64,000 bases of DNA from Microbacterium karelineae (GCF_009745985.1 NZ_WFIX01000032.1:62001-126000), one strand, 5' to 3'; positions 35,504-44,170 are shown, counted from the stretch's first letter. Numbers and translations: made by a program. The notes: generated by a model from the sequence alone, not told the origin.

Positions 35504-35517
35504 ATCGCGAGTAACGG

Positions 35518-35554
35518 GAGAGGGGCGTCGGGCTGCGGCCCGGCGCCCCTCCTC
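35518..35554. terminator. Bidirectional terminator between BCCT and TetR genes
   Basis: AGGGGCGTCGGGC (35521-35533) pairs with GCCCGGCGCCCCT (35538-35550), 12 of 13 positions plus one G-T, with flanking GAG/CTC. It sits between converging stop codons at 35503 and 35555. Confidence 0.75.
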
Positions 35555-36118
35555 TCACGCGCGCAGGCCGTCGACGTATGCCCGAAGCTGCGCGGCCATG
35601 TCGAGCGACGGATCCATGAGGAACTGCGTCTGCAGGCCGTCGGTGAGGGCGATGAGCGATGTCGCGGCGCGAGCGGCGTCGACGTCGGCGCGCAGGGATC
35701 CGTCGCCCTGCCCGGCACGGATCGCGTCCGCGAAGACCGCGCGGAGGCGTGTGAATCGCTCGGCGAAGTAGGAGTGTGCGGGGTGGGACGGATCCGCCGC
35801 GTCGACGGAGAGCTGCGTGTACAGCTGCACGAGTCCGGGCACCTCGGCGTTGTGCGCGACGATGCGCAGGAGGTCGGACAGCATGTCGCCCGTGCGGTCG
35901 ACCGCATCGACCTCGTCGCGTTTCGTCAGGACAGCGGTGAACAGCTCGTCCTTGCTGCCGAAGTAGTGCAGCAGGCCGGCCTGGCTGAGCCCGACCGCCC
36001 CGGCGATCTCGCGCACGGACGCGCCGCGGTAGCCGTGCCGGGCGATGACATCGAGCGCGACCTGCAGGATCTCCTCGCGCTTGGCGATGCCCTTCGCGTA
36101 CGCGCCTCGCTGTGCCAT
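35555..36118 (-). CDS. TetR/AcrR-family regulator, probable repressor of the GH3 gene
   Basis: 187 residues if started at the ATG at 36118; the open frame extends 16 codons further, but that stretch overlaps an operator-like palindrome. HTH: KREEILQVALDVIARHGYRG, then SVREIAGAVGLSQAGLLHYF with the recognition helix. The sensor domain is about 130 residues. The gene is divergent from the GH3 beta-glucosidase with 86 bases between, so control of that gene and itself is likely. Confidence 0.85.
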   Translation of the reverse strand: MAQRGAYAKGIAKREEILQVALDVIARHGYRGASVREIAGAVGLSQAGLLHYFGSKDELFTAVLTKRDEVDAVDRTGDMLSDLLRIVAHNAEVPGLVQLYTQLSVDAADPSHPAHSYFAERFTRLRAVFADAIRAGQGDGSLRADVDAARAATSLIALTDGLQTQFLMDPSLDMAAQLRAYVDGLRA

Positions 36119-36136
36119 GCCTCGATTAAAGCCGAA

Positions 36137-36158
36137 TGACACTTGTTTTTCAATGTCA
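36137..36158. promoter_or_regulatory. Operator-like palindrome in the TetR/GH3 intergenic region
   Basis: TGACACTTG and CAATGTCA form an imperfect inverted repeat around TTTTT; the region is AT-rich against a very G+C-rich background. Position and symmetry fit a TetR-family site controlling both divergent genes. Confidence 0.65.
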
Positions 36159-36204
36159 AACGTCATACGGTTTTCGTGATCCCATCCCGACGCAATGGAG
36201 AGTC

Positions 36205-38472
36205 ATGACCAGCACACCGTTCCCGGACATCTCGGATCTCACGCTCGAGGAGAAGGCCGCGCTCACGAGCGGGCTCGACTTCTGGCGTCTGAAGGCCGTC
36301 GAGCGGCTCGGCGTGCCGAGCATCATGGTGACCGACGGCCCGCACGGCCTGCGCAAACAGGCAGGGGAGAGCGACCACCTCGGCCTCAACGACAGCGTGC
36401 CGGCGACGTGCTTCCCGCCGGCCGTGGGGCTCGGATCCTCGTGGGACCCCGAGCTCGCGCGCCGCGTCGGCGAGGCGATCGGCCGCGAGGCGGCGATCGA
36501 GGACGTCGCGGTCGTGCTCGGCCCGGGCGTGAACATCAAGCGCTCCGTGCTCTGCGGCCGCAACTTCGAGTACTTCTCCGAGGATCCGATCCACGCGTCC
36601 GACATGGGATCCGCGATCGTGCGCGGCATCCAATCGAACGGCATCGGCACCTCGCTCAAGCACTTCGCGGCCAACAACCAGGAGACCGACCGCATGCGGG
36701 CGTCGAGCGACATCGACCCGCGCCCGCTGCGCGAGATCTACCTGCGCGCCTTCCAGGGCGTCGTCGAGGATACCCAGCCGTGGACGGTGATGTGCTCGTA
36801 CAACCGAGTCAACGGCGTATACGCCTCGGAGGATCCGTTCCTCCTCACGCAGGTGCTCCGCGACGAGTGGGGTTTCTCCGGCCTCGTCGTCAGCGACTGG
36901 GGTGCGTCGAACGTGCGCGCCGACGGGATCCGCGCGGGCATGGATCTCGAGATGCCCGCCTCGGGCGGGATCACCGATCGCCAGCTCGTCGAGGCTGTGA
37001 AGGACGGATCCCTCGACGAGGCCGAGCTCGACCGCTCGGCGGCGCGCGTCCTGCAGCTCATCCGCCGCGCGAGAGAGCGCGCGGCCGTCGAGGGATCCCT
37101 CGACGTCGACGCCCATCACGCGCTGGCGCGCGAGGCGGCGGGGCGCTCGATCGTGCTCCTGAAGAACGATGCGGGAACGCTGCCGCTGCAGGCGACGCAG
37201 CGCATCGCCGTCATCGGCGAGTTCGCCGAGACCCCGCGCTTCCAGGGCGGCGGCTCCAGCCACATCCACCCCACCCGCGTCGACGTCGCGCTCGACGCCA
37301 TCCGCGAGGTCGCGGACGATGTGGTCTACGCGCCGGGCTATGTCCTGCCGCCGGCGCCCGAAGGGATCGGGATGAGCGGGGCCAAGGCGCCGAAGCCCGC
37401 GCCCGAGACGCTGGAGAAGCTGCGTGCCGAGGCCGCGGCGGCCGCGTCGAGCGCCGACGTCGCCGTCGTCTTCCTCGGGCTGCCCGACGAGGACGAGTCG
37501 GAGGGCTTCGACCGCGAGCACATCGACCTCCCCGCCGAGCAGCTCGCGCTGCTCGACGAGGTCGTGGCCGCGAACTCGAACGTCGTCGTCGTGCTGTCGA
37601 ACGGCGGCGTCGTCGCCCTGCCGTTCGCCGACCGCGTCCCCGCGATTCTCGAGACCTGGCTGCTCGGTCAGGCGGGCGGATCGGGCACGGCCGACGTGCT
37701 CTTCGGATCCGTCAACCCGTCTGGCCGCCTCGCCGAGACGTTCCCGTACCGGCTCGAGGACACCCCGGCCTTCACGTCGTTCCCCGGTGAGGCGCAGCGC
37801 GTGCGCTACGGCGAGGGCCTGTATGTCGGCTATCGCTGGTACGACGCGCGGAAGATGGAGGTCGCGTTCCCCTTCGGCCACGGACTGTCGTACACGTCGT
37901 TCGCCTACGGCGAGCCTCGCGCGACCGCGAATGCCGACGGAGGGATCGACGTGACCGTCGATGTGACGAACACGGGATCCGTCGTGGGCCGCGAGGTCGT
38001 GCAGGCGTATGTCTCGCGCCCGGGATCCGCCGTCGAGCGCGCACCGCGCGAGCTGAAGGCGTTCGCGAGCGTCGAGATCCCGCCCGGCGAGACCGTCGCC
38101 GTCGCCCTGACGGTGCGCCGACGCGATCTCGCGTACTGGGAGACGCGCGCCGAGCGGTGGATCCTCGAGCCGGGCGCGTACCTGGTCGAGGTGGGTGCGT
38201 CGAGCCGCGACCTGCGCGGCGAGGCGGGCGTCGAGCTGGCGGGCGATGAGCTCGTCCTGCCCGTGACGCGCGACTCGTCGATCGGCGAGGTCATCGCGCA
38301 CCCCGTCGCGGGCCCGATCGCGCGCGCCGGGTTCGAGCCGACGCCGTTCGGGCAGATGCTGTTCACGGAGGACGGTGTCTCCGCGATGGGCGGGGCCATG
38401 CCGCTCGGACGCCTCGTGAGCTTCGGCGTCGACGCGGAGATCGTGGAGCGGATCGTCGCGGCCGGCGCCTGA
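36205..38472 (+). CDS. GH3 beta-glucosidase
   Basis: 755 residues from ATG 36205, with GGAG eight bases before. The N-terminal barrel has MVTDGPHGLR, LGPGVNIKRSVLCGRNFEYF and KHFAANNQE (152-160). The nucleophile is Asp231 in GLVVSDWGAS. The second domain carries GGSSHIHPTRVD and VFLGLPDEDESEGFDR, and the C-terminus is a fibronectin-III-like domain (GREVVQAYVSRPGSAVERAPRELKAF in pieces). No signal peptide is seen, so it is probably cytosolic. No transporter is linked to it; sugar could come through the beta-glucoside importer 7 kb away. Confidence 0.93.
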   Translation: MTSTPFPDISDLTLEEKAALTSGLDFWRLKAVERLGVPSIMVTDGPHGLRKQAGESDHLGLNDSVPATCFPPAVGLGSSWDPELARRVGEAIGREAAIEDVAVVLGPGVNIKRSVLCGRNFEYFSEDPIHASDMGSAIVRGIQSNGIGTSLKHFAANNQETDRMRASSDIDPRPLREIYLRAFQGVVEDTQPWTVMCSYNRVNGVYASEDPFLLTQVLRDEWGFSGLVVSDWGASNVRADGIRAGMDLEMPASGGITDRQLVEAVKDGSLDEAELDRSAARVLQLIRRARERAAVEGSLDVDAHHALAREAAGRSIVLLKNDAGTLPLQATQRIAVIGEFAETPRFQGGGSSHIHPTRVDVALDAIREVADDVVYAPGYVLPPAPEGIGMSGAKAPKPAPETLEKLRAEAAAAASSADVAVVFLGLPDEDESEGFDREHIDLPAEQLALLDEVVAANSNVVVVLSNGGVVALPFADRVPAILETWLLGQAGGSGTADVLFGSVNPSGRLAETFPYRLEDTPAFTSFPGEAQRVRYGEGLYVGYRWYDARKMEVAFPFGHGLSYTSFAYGEPRATANADGGIDVTVDVTNTGSVVGREVVQAYVSRPGSAVERAPRELKAFASVEIPPGETVAVALTVRRRDLAYWETRAERWILEPGAYLVEVGASSRDLRGEAGVELAGDELVLPVTRDSSIGEVIAHPVAGPIARAGFEPTPFGQMLFTEDGVSAMGGAMPLGRLVSFGVDAEIVERIVAAGA

Positions 38473-38479
38473 TCCCGCC

Positions 38480-38547
38480 CAACCCTTCATTTCTGGCACA
38501 TCTCCGCATGGGAATCCGTGACGGTGGGTGCCAGAAATGAAGGGTTG
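38480..38547. repeat. Palindromic element with 20-base perfect arms (68 nt, different arm sequence)
   Basis: CAACCCTTCATTTCTGGCAC (38480-38499) and GTGCCAGAAATGAAGGGTTG (38528-38547) are perfect complements around a 28-base interior. It lies between the converging GH3 and purC genes and could act as a bidirectional terminator. It shares the terminal CAAC...GTTG and overall layout with elements A-F but not their arm sequence. Confidence 0.85.
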
Positions 38548-38555
38548 TCGCGGCG

Positions 38556-39434
38556 CTACGCCGTCATGCGGGCGAGCAGCTCCTCGTAGCGGTTCACCGT
38601 GCGCTGCACGATATCGGCCGGGAGCGCCGGAGGCGTGCCCTGCTTGTCCCAGTGCGCCGCGAGCCAGTCGCGCACGATCTGCTTGTCGAAGCTCGCCATG
38701 CGGTCGGCGGGCGCGGATCCGTTCTCCCACGCCGTGCGATCCCAGTACCGTGACGAATCGCTCGTGAGCACCTCGTCGGCGAGGCGCAGCGTGCCGTCCT
38801 CGTCGACGCCGAACTCGAACTTCGTGTCGGCGAGGATGAGTCCCTTCGCCTCCGCCGCACGCGCCGCGCGGGCGTAGATCGCGAGCGAGGCGTCGCGCAG
38901 CTGCTCCGCGCGCTCGGCGCCCACGAGGTCGACCGTCTTCTCGAACGAGATGTTCTCGTCGTGCTCGCCCTGCGGCGCCTTGTAGGCCGGGGTGTAGATC
39001 GGCTCCGGCAGGCGGTCGCCGTTCGAGAGGTCCTCGGGCAGCGGGATCCCGCACACTGTGCCGCTCACCTGATATTCGGCCCATCCGGATCCCGTGAGGT
39101 ACCCGCGCACAACGCATTCGATCGGCAGCATGTCGAGCGCGCGCACGACCATCGCGCGATCCGCGACCTCGGCGGGCGCGTCCTCGCCTGTGAGGTGATT
39201 CGCGACCGGATCCCCGCCGTCGCCGCCCGCGAGCTGCTCGAACCACCACGCGCTGAGCGAAGTGAGCAGCGCGCCCTTGCCGGGGATCGCGGGCTCGAGC
39301 GCGTGGTCGAACGCGCTCACACGATTGCTCGCGACGACGAGCATGCGCGCGGATCCGTCGTCGGGGCGATACAGATCGCGCACCTTCCCGGAGTAGACGT
39401 GCCGCCAGCCGGGGATGTGGAGTGCGTCGCTCAT
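38556..39434 (-). CDS. purC: SAICAR synthetase
   Basis: 292 residues from ATG 39434; upstream frame extension lacks homology. GWRHVYSGKVRDLYRPDDGSAR at the start, LVVASNRVSAFDHALEPAIPGKG, VVRGYLTGSGWAEY, LILADTKFEFGVDEDG and DEVLTSDSSRYWD are canonical. The length is that of the longer, eukaryote-like PurC type found in actinobacteria. It ligates aspartate to CAIR in purine synthesis. Confidence 0.96.
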   Translation of the reverse strand: MSDALHIPGWRHVYSGKVRDLYRPDDGSARMLVVASNRVSAFDHALEPAIPGKGALLTSLSAWWFEQLAGGDGGDPVANHLTGEDAPAEVADRAMVVRALDMLPIECVVRGYLTGSGWAEYQVSGTVCGIPLPEDLSNGDRLPEPIYTPAYKAPQGEHDENISFEKTVDLVGAERAEQLRDASLAIYARAARAAEAKGLILADTKFEFGVDEDGTLRLADEVLTSDSSRYWDRTAWENGSAPADRMASFDKQIVRDWLAAHWDKQGTPPALPADIVQRTVNRYEELLARMTA

Positions 39435-39474
39435 CCGTCCATTATGGCGACGGGATCGGCGGCTGAGGACACGG

Positions 39475-40395
39475 TCACCTGACGGAGACGAACACCGTGT
39501 CGGCCCAGAACCCGGGTGTGACAGCGAGCGTGCCATCCGCGGCGGATTCCGAGGGGACGTGGAAGGCGAGATTGCCGGTGACCGAGCCGTCGTTGTAGAG
39601 CTCCGTGAACCAGTCGAGGGCATCGGGCGTCACGGCGAAGGCATCGAACTCGTCGATCGTGACGCCGTCTGCGGTCACGTACTCGATATCGGCGGAGTAC
39701 GCCGAGTCGCTCTCGCGGCCCGTGTACGTCACCGTTGCATTCACGAGGATGTATTCGTAGCCGTCGTCCGGCGGTTCGTTGAACATGTTCTCGGCGAGCA
39801 CCGCGTCCGTCGCGCCGAGAGCGACGTCGTTGATGACGATGGTCCACTCACGGCCTGTCACTTCGGAGCCGATGGGGAAGGGGGCTGCGCGTGAACCCGG
39901 CTCCGCCTCGGGCTCGTCCTCGGATTCGCCGTCGTCGGTCGATGCGGTCTCCTCAACCGGAGGAGCGTCGTCCTTCTCCTCGACCGGAGCCTCCGCACTC
40001 GATTCGTCTGGTTCCCGCTCGGTGGGAACGGACACGGTGGTGTTGTCGCTGAACGCATCGTCGAGAGCGAAGGCCGTCATCACGATGAACGCGATGACAG
40101 CGACGATCGTGCCGACGACGCTGATCACCGTCGCGGCGATGCTGAATGCCTTCGAACCGGTGAGAAAGAAGGAGACGATCGCGAGGATGAACGCAATCGG
40201 GAGAAGGATCCAGCCGAGCACGAAGGCTCCAGGGATCACAGAGAAGGCGAATCCGACGATCGCCGTGATGAACGCGATGAGACCGAGGACGTTCCTCCTC
40301 GGCGGTGCGGCGTCTGCGCCGGCGGACGCGGGAACGGGCGGCATCGGGCGAGACGGCTGCGGTGGCAACGGCGGGGGCGTGCTGTCGAACGTCAT
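39475..40395 (-). CDS. DUF4190-like membrane protein with extracellular DUF4352-like domain (paralog 1)
   Basis: 306 residues. A Pro-rich N-terminus (PPPLPPQPSRPMPP) leads to a pair of membrane hairpins, LIAFITAIVGFAFSVIPGAF and ILLPIAFILAIVSFFLTGSK, then a third helix. An acidic Ser/Glu/Asp linker of about 55 residues precedes a beta-rich C-terminal domain with PFPIGSEVTGREWTIVINDV and YEYILVNATVTYTG. The last domain looks like the telokin-like DUF4352 fold. It is a paralog of the next gene upstream. The function is unknown; a cell-surface sensor or ligand-binding protein is plausible. Confidence 0.72.
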   Translation of the reverse strand: MTFDSTPPPLPPQPSRPMPPVPASAGADAAPPRRNVLGLIAFITAIVGFAFSVIPGAFVLGWILLPIAFILAIVSFFLTGSKAFSIAATVISVVGTIVAVIAFIVMTAFALDDAFSDNTTVSVPTEREPDESSAEAPVEEKDDAPPVEETASTDDGESEDEPEAEPGSRAAPFPIGSEVTGREWTIVINDVALGATDAVLAENMFNEPPDDGYEYILVNATVTYTGRESDSAYSADIEYVTADGVTIDEFDAFAVTPDALDWFTELYNDGSVTGNLAFHVPSESAADGTLAVTPGFWADTVFVSVR

Positions 40396-40521
40396 GTCGT
40401 GCTCCTGCGGGGTGCGTGGCCGAGCGGGATGTCGCCCGGTGCGGGCGTCCGCGCATGAGGCGCGGTGCCCTCCGTGGGTGGGGCCGCGTCGAGATCGCCC
40501 TCGACGCGGCCCTGTCGTCGT

Positions 40522-41415
40522 CTACTGCACGGCGAAGAAGACCTTGTCGGCGAGCAGTCCGGCACGAATGGCGAGGGTTCCGTCAGCGGCGCTCGCTGAC
40601 GGGACGGCAAAGGCGAAGTTCCCGGTCACGGTCGCGTCCGTGTAGAGCTCGGCCATCGAATCGAACGCGTCCGGCGCGACGGCGAGTGCGTCGTCGCCGC
40701 TGATCGTCACACCATCCGCAGTGACGTACTCCACCCCGGTGCCGATGGCCGGCATTCCGCTGTCGGCTCCGATGTACGTCGCGGTGACGTTGACGAGGAT
40801 GTACTCGTCGCCGTCCGCCGGCGGGTCGTTGAACTGGTTCTCGGCGAGCACGGCGTCCGTCGCACCGAGGGTGACACTGTTCACCGTGATGGACCACTCA
40901 TCGGAGTCGACGGTGCTCCCGAGCGGCAGCGGGTTCTCGCGAGTTCCCTGCGCGTCCGAACCCTCGGCGTCGTCATCGTCCTCCATGGTCGCGTCGTCGT
41001 CGGGCGCCGAGGCCTCCTCGTCATCGCCTGCGACTTCCTCGGAGATCGTCGTATCGCCGATCTCGTCGAACGCGTCGGTGACGACGTTCGCAGCGCCGAT
41101 GAAGAACGCGATGACCCCGGCGATCGTGCCGACGATCGAGAGGACCAGGGCGACGATCGCTGCCCACTTCCGTCCTTTCAGGATGAGGCCGATGATCGCG
41201 AGCACGAAGGCGACGGGGAGGAGGATCCAGCCGATGATCAGCACGCCGGGGATCATCGCGCAGACGGTGCCGACGACCGCCACGATGAGCGCGATGATGC
41301 TCACGACGTGGAGCTTGGGCGCCGGCGATGTACTCGGATCGGTGTTCGGTGCGGTGCCCGGTTGGATGGGCCCCTGCTGGGGCGGCTGAGGTGGGGTGGG
41401 AGTTGCGTTGCTCAT
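40522..41415 (-). CDS. DUF4190-like membrane protein with extracellular DUF4352-like domain (paralog 2)
   Basis: 297 residues from ATG 41415, with GAGAAGAGAG upstream. Same plan as paralog 1: PTPPQPPQQGPIQPG leader, IIALIVAVVGTVCAMIPGVL and ILLPVAFVLAIIGLILKGRK hairpins, a very acidic linker (DDDATMEDDDDAEG) and a C-terminal domain with GSTVDSDEWSITVNSVTLGA. The shared GATDAVLAEN and DGYEYILVN/DGDEYILVN motifs show a tandem duplication. Paralog 1 lies 126 bases downstream on the same strand. Confidence 0.72.
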   Translation of the reverse strand: MSNATPTPPQPPQQGPIQPGTAPNTDPSTSPAPKLHVVSIIALIVAVVGTVCAMIPGVLIIGWILLPVAFVLAIIGLILKGRKWAAIVALVLSIVGTIAGVIAFFIGAANVVTDAFDEIGDTTISEEVAGDDEEASAPDDDATMEDDDDAEGSDAQGTRENPLPLGSTVDSDEWSITVNSVTLGATDAVLAENQFNDPPADGDEYILVNVTATYIGADSGMPAIGTGVEYVTADGVTISGDDALAVAPDAFDSMAELYTDATVTGNFAFAVPSASAADGTLAIRAGLLADKVFFAVQ

Positions 41416-41476
41416 CGGACTCTCTTCTCTCTGGTGGGACGATCTGTGCTGTGTGACGGGCCGGATCCCGCGGCGC

Positions 41477-41494
41477 GTACTGACGTCAATGTAC
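41477..41494. promoter_or_regulatory. Palindrome GTAC-TGACGTCA-AT-GTAC upstream of paralog 2
   Basis: An 8-base perfect palindrome TGACGTCA flanked by two GTAC sites, about 62 bases before the paralog 2 start, in a 259-base divergent region shared with the histidine kinase gene. It looks like an operator; no binder is assigned. Confidence 0.4.
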
Positions 41495-41662
41495 TGGTGC
41501 CCGGGCACTCATGCCATCACCGGGTAGTTCCGAAGTGCATCGACAGGACCATCGTCGCGTGGGGCGCGGCGTGTGCGCCTCGGCCGATTGGGCGGATCAG
41601 GATCGGCCGTCAGGACGGCGCATGCGGACCGATGCGACGAGACGAATGTCGGACCACCGCCG

Positions 41663-41668
41663 TACGCT
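41663..41668 (+). promoter_or_regulatory. Probable -10 box of a leaderless transcript (histidine kinase)
   Basis: TACGCT, six bases before GTG 41675. It decides for this GTG over the out-of-frame ATG two bases earlier. Confidence 0.55.
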
Positions 41669-41674
41669 CGCGAT

Positions 41675-42925
41675 GTGGATACCTCGTCGAGCGCTCGTGC
41701 CGTGTGGGGTCGCATCGCGACCACCGCGTGGAGCATCGCGCTGTATGTGCTCGGCAGTATCGTCGAGGTGCTCGCGCTGATGAGCGTTCCGGGTACTCGA
41801 AACGACGATGAGTCGACGGGTGCCCACTACGCGTACTGGGCGGTGTCGCTCATCCTCTGGGCATCGGTCTTCTTCCGGCGACGGCATCCGATCGCACCGA
41901 TCGCGGCAGGAGGCGTGCTGGCCCTGGCTGGTTCGTCGTACTTCCTGCTGTTCCTCGGCCTGCATCACGCGATGCTGCGGTCGAGCATGAAGAACGCCGT
42001 GCGCATCGGGGCCGTGGCCGTCGTCATCGCACTCCTATCGGTTATCCGCGCCGGTCTCGCGCCCTGGGGCGATGGGCTGGATCGCCTGTTCCTCGCGGAG
42101 AACCCTTGGCTCGTCTCGGCGTTCTTCGCCATCGCATCCACCGGCACGCTTCTCGCCGTCACCGCGATCGTCCGCAGTCGACGTACCGGCGACGCGCACC
42201 AGCGCACCGCCGAAGTCGCGCGGGGGCGTGCCGACCAGCTCGGCGATGAACTCGCCCGGAGGAATGAGCGTGAGCGCATCGCGCGCGACATCCATGACAC
42301 GCTCGCGCACCGGCTGTCGCTCCTGTCGCTGCAGGGCGGCGCGCTCGAGGTCGCCGTCGCCGGCGGCGATTCGCGGGCGGTGGAGATCGCACGCACCATG
42401 AGAAGCGAGTCGCACCGGGCGCTCGACGATCTCCGCGGCCTGCTCGGCGAACTGCGTGCGGGACCTGCCGAGACGGAAGGCGTTCAGGCGTCGATGCGGT
42501 CGATCGGGGAGCTCGTCCGCAGCGCGCGTGCCGCGGGAGCGACCGTCGACGCCATGATCATGGTCGAAGGCGCCGATCGGGCCGCGGCGATCCTCGACAG
42601 CACGGTGTATCGCGTCGTGCAGGAGGCTCTGACGAACGCCGTCAAGCACGCGCAGGGTGCACCCGTCTCGATCTACGCCGAGGCGTCACCGGGGGCGGGC
42701 GTTCGCATCCGCGTGTCCAATCCGCTGCGCGATGCCTCGGCCGTCTCCGAGCGCGGATCCGGGGCGGGCATCGTCGGCATCAGGGAGCGCGCGGAGCAAC
42801 TCGAGGGGGAAGCCTGGATCGGCGCGCACGAGGGCGAGTTCATCGTCGATGTGTCGTTTCCGTGGGTCGGGCGGACAGCGGACGACTCCATCGCGCATCC
42901 GGCCCCCATCTCTCCGGATGTCTGA
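41675..42925 (+). CDS. Two-component sensor histidine kinase (HisKA_3/NarL type)
   Basis: 416 residues from GTG 41675. Five to six membrane helices fill the first 165 residues with no large extracellular domain. The dimerisation/phosphoacceptor segment is RERIARDIHDTLAHRLSLLS with His207. The HATPase part begins with YRVVQEALTNAVKHAQGA (N-box) and ends with GSGAGIVGIRERAEQLEG (G-box). The partner response regulator follows 21 bases later. The membrane-only sensor fits the class that reports envelope or intramembrane stress; the signal is unknown. Confidence 0.9.
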   Translation: MDTSSSARAVWGRIATTAWSIALYVLGSIVEVLALMSVPGTRNDDESTGAHYAYWAVSLILWASVFFRRRHPIAPIAAGGVLALAGSSYFLLFLGLHHAMLRSSMKNAVRIGAVAVVIALLSVIRAGLAPWGDGLDRLFLAENPWLVSAFFAIASTGTLLAVTAIVRSRRTGDAHQRTAEVARGRADQLGDELARRNERERIARDIHDTLAHRLSLLSLQGGALEVAVAGGDSRAVEIARTMRSESHRALDDLRGLLGELRAGPAETEGVQASMRSIGELVRSARAAGATVDAMIMVEGADRAAAILDSTVYRVVQEALTNAVKHAQGAPVSIYAEASPGAGVRIRVSNPLRDASAVSERGSGAGIVGIRERAEQLEGEAWIGAHEGEFIVDVSFPWVGRTADDSIAHPAPISPDV

Positions 42926-42934
42926 TGCCGCCAG

Positions 42935-42940
42935 TAGGGT
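42935..42940 (+). promoter_or_regulatory. Probable -10 box of a leaderless transcript (response regulator)
   Basis: TAGGGT, six bases before GTG 42947. It would give the regulator its own transcript in addition to read-through from the kinase gene. Confidence 0.5.
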
Positions 42941-42946
42941 CGACGC

Positions 42947-43654
42947 GTGGCCCTCTCGACCGACGCCGAAGCCGACACGGCAGAATCTCCCCTCGCGCGT
43001 GTGCTCGTCGTGGACGACGACCCGATCGTCCGGCAGGCCGTGACGCTGCTTACCGACGCTCTCGCCAACGCGCGCGTCGTCGGGGAGGCGGTCGACGGAC
43101 GTGAGGCCATCGCCCGGGCGCGGGAGCACCGCCCGGACGTCGTGATCATGGACGTCAGCATGCCGCGCGTCGGCGGCCCCGAGGCGACGGCGGAGATCGT
43201 CGCCGCGCTGCCGCATACCCGAGTCATCGCCATGACGAGCCTCGGCGCAGAAGAAGCGCTGATGCGGATGATCGAGGCAGGCGCACGGGGGTTCCTCGTG
43301 AAGGATCGTGTGTTCGATGAGCTCCAGAATGCGATCGATGCCGTCATGAACGGCGACGGCTTCCTGTCGCCGCGCGCGACTGCGCAGCTGCTCCGGCGCC
43401 GCGCTGAGATGTCCGGCGATGCAGAGCGTCGCCTGGCCGTCACACGCTTCGAGACGCTCACCGCGCGTGAGCGCGATGTCGCCGTGCGCGTCGCCGCGGG
43501 AGATTCGAATCCCGAGATCGCCGCGCGTCTGTTCGTGTCCGCTTCGACAGTGAAGACCCATCTCGAGCAGGTCTCGATGAAGCTCGGAGTGACGGGGCGC
43601 CCGCAGATCGCGATCGTCGTCGATCGCGCGGGCCATGGGCCCGCGTTCGACTGA
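42947..43654 (+). CDS. Response regulator, NarL/LuxR type
   Basis: 235 residues from GTG 42947. Receiver domain: RVLVVDDDPIVRQAVTLL, phosphoacceptor Asp69 in VVIMDVSMP, then MTSLGAEEALMRMIEAGARG and the Lys in GFLVKD. A C-terminal LuxR helix-turn-helix follows: LTARERDVAVRVAAGDSNPE and VSASTVKTHLEQVSMKLGV. It pairs with the kinase just upstream. Possible targets nearby are the divergent paralog 2/1 membrane proteins (inference from position only). Confidence 0.92.
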   Translation: MALSTDAEADTAESPLARVLVVDDDPIVRQAVTLLTDALANARVVGEAVDGREAIARAREHRPDVVIMDVSMPRVGGPEATAEIVAALPHTRVIAMTSLGAEEALMRMIEAGARGFLVKDRVFDELQNAIDAVMNGDGFLSPRATAQLLRRRAEMSGDAERRLAVTRFETLTARERDVAVRVAAGDSNPEIAARLFVSASTVKTHLEQVSMKLGVTGRPQIAIVVDRAGHGPAFD

Positions 43655-43731
43655 AGCGTTCGGCGAATGGATGATCTCCACGAAGACGCCTCCGACATGG
43701 GCGCCGATGACCTTCTTCTTGACCTCGACCG

Positions 43732-44091
43732 CTATCCGTGCACGACTCGGATCCAGTTCAGCGCCGTGCCCTTCGCGCTCGCGAAGCGGAAGAGGTGCGC
43801 GACGTGGCTGGTCGCGGATCCGCGCGTCCAGGATCCGCCGGCCGCGCCCTCCCTGCCGTGCGTGACGGCCATGTCGAGGTGTGCGTGTGTGAGGTCGCCG
43901 CGGAGCCGGGCGAGTTCGGCCATGACCTCCTCGATGCCGGTGGTCGTGCGCGCGCCGTTCTCGAGCGCGACGTCCGCGGTCAGAACCGCCCGCATCGCAG
44001 CCTCATCGCCGAGGGCGAGGGCTCGCTCCCACTCCGCGAGCAGCGTGTTCTTCGGAGAATTGCCGCAGTTCTCGAATCCCGTGAACTCCAT
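43732..44091 (-). CDS. NTF2-like (SnoaL/DUF4440) small protein
   Basis: 119 residues. MEFTGFENCGNSPKNTLLAE at the start is followed by WERALALGDEAAMRAVLTAD, a typical NTF2-like helix pair, and a C-terminal strand HLFRFASAKGTALNWIRVVH. No catalytic residue can be assigned. A TACCCT box (44099-44104, minus strand) sits seven bases before the ATG, suggesting a leaderless mRNA. Confidence 0.75.
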   Translation of the reverse strand: MEFTGFENCGNSPKNTLLAEWERALALGDEAAMRAVLTADVALENGARTTTGIEEVMAELARLRGDLTHAHLDMAVTHGREGAAGGSWTRGSATSHVAHLFRFASAKGTALNWIRVVHG

Positions 44092-44158
44092 GGCGCCCAG
44101 GGTATCGACTTATCCACAGCCTCCGATCGGGGCTGGACAGGGCAGAGTACGCATCCGA

Positions 44159-44164
44159 TAGCGT
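44159..44164 (+). promoter_or_regulatory. Probable -10 box of a leaderless transcript
   Basis: TAGCGT, six bases before ATG 44171. Confidence 0.5.
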
Positions 44165-44170
44165 CGCGGC

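Noticed and set aside
36163-39249. A 1028-residue open frame on the minus strand
   Set aside because: It lies antisense to the GH3 gene and runs on into the purC region out of frame with purC, has the Arg/Asp/His-rich composition of a shadow frame in high-G+C DNA and no recognisable domain.
43496-43520. tRNA-like T-loop sequence GATTCGAATCCC
   Set aside because: It lies inside the response regulator reading frame and no acceptor or anticodon arms surround it.
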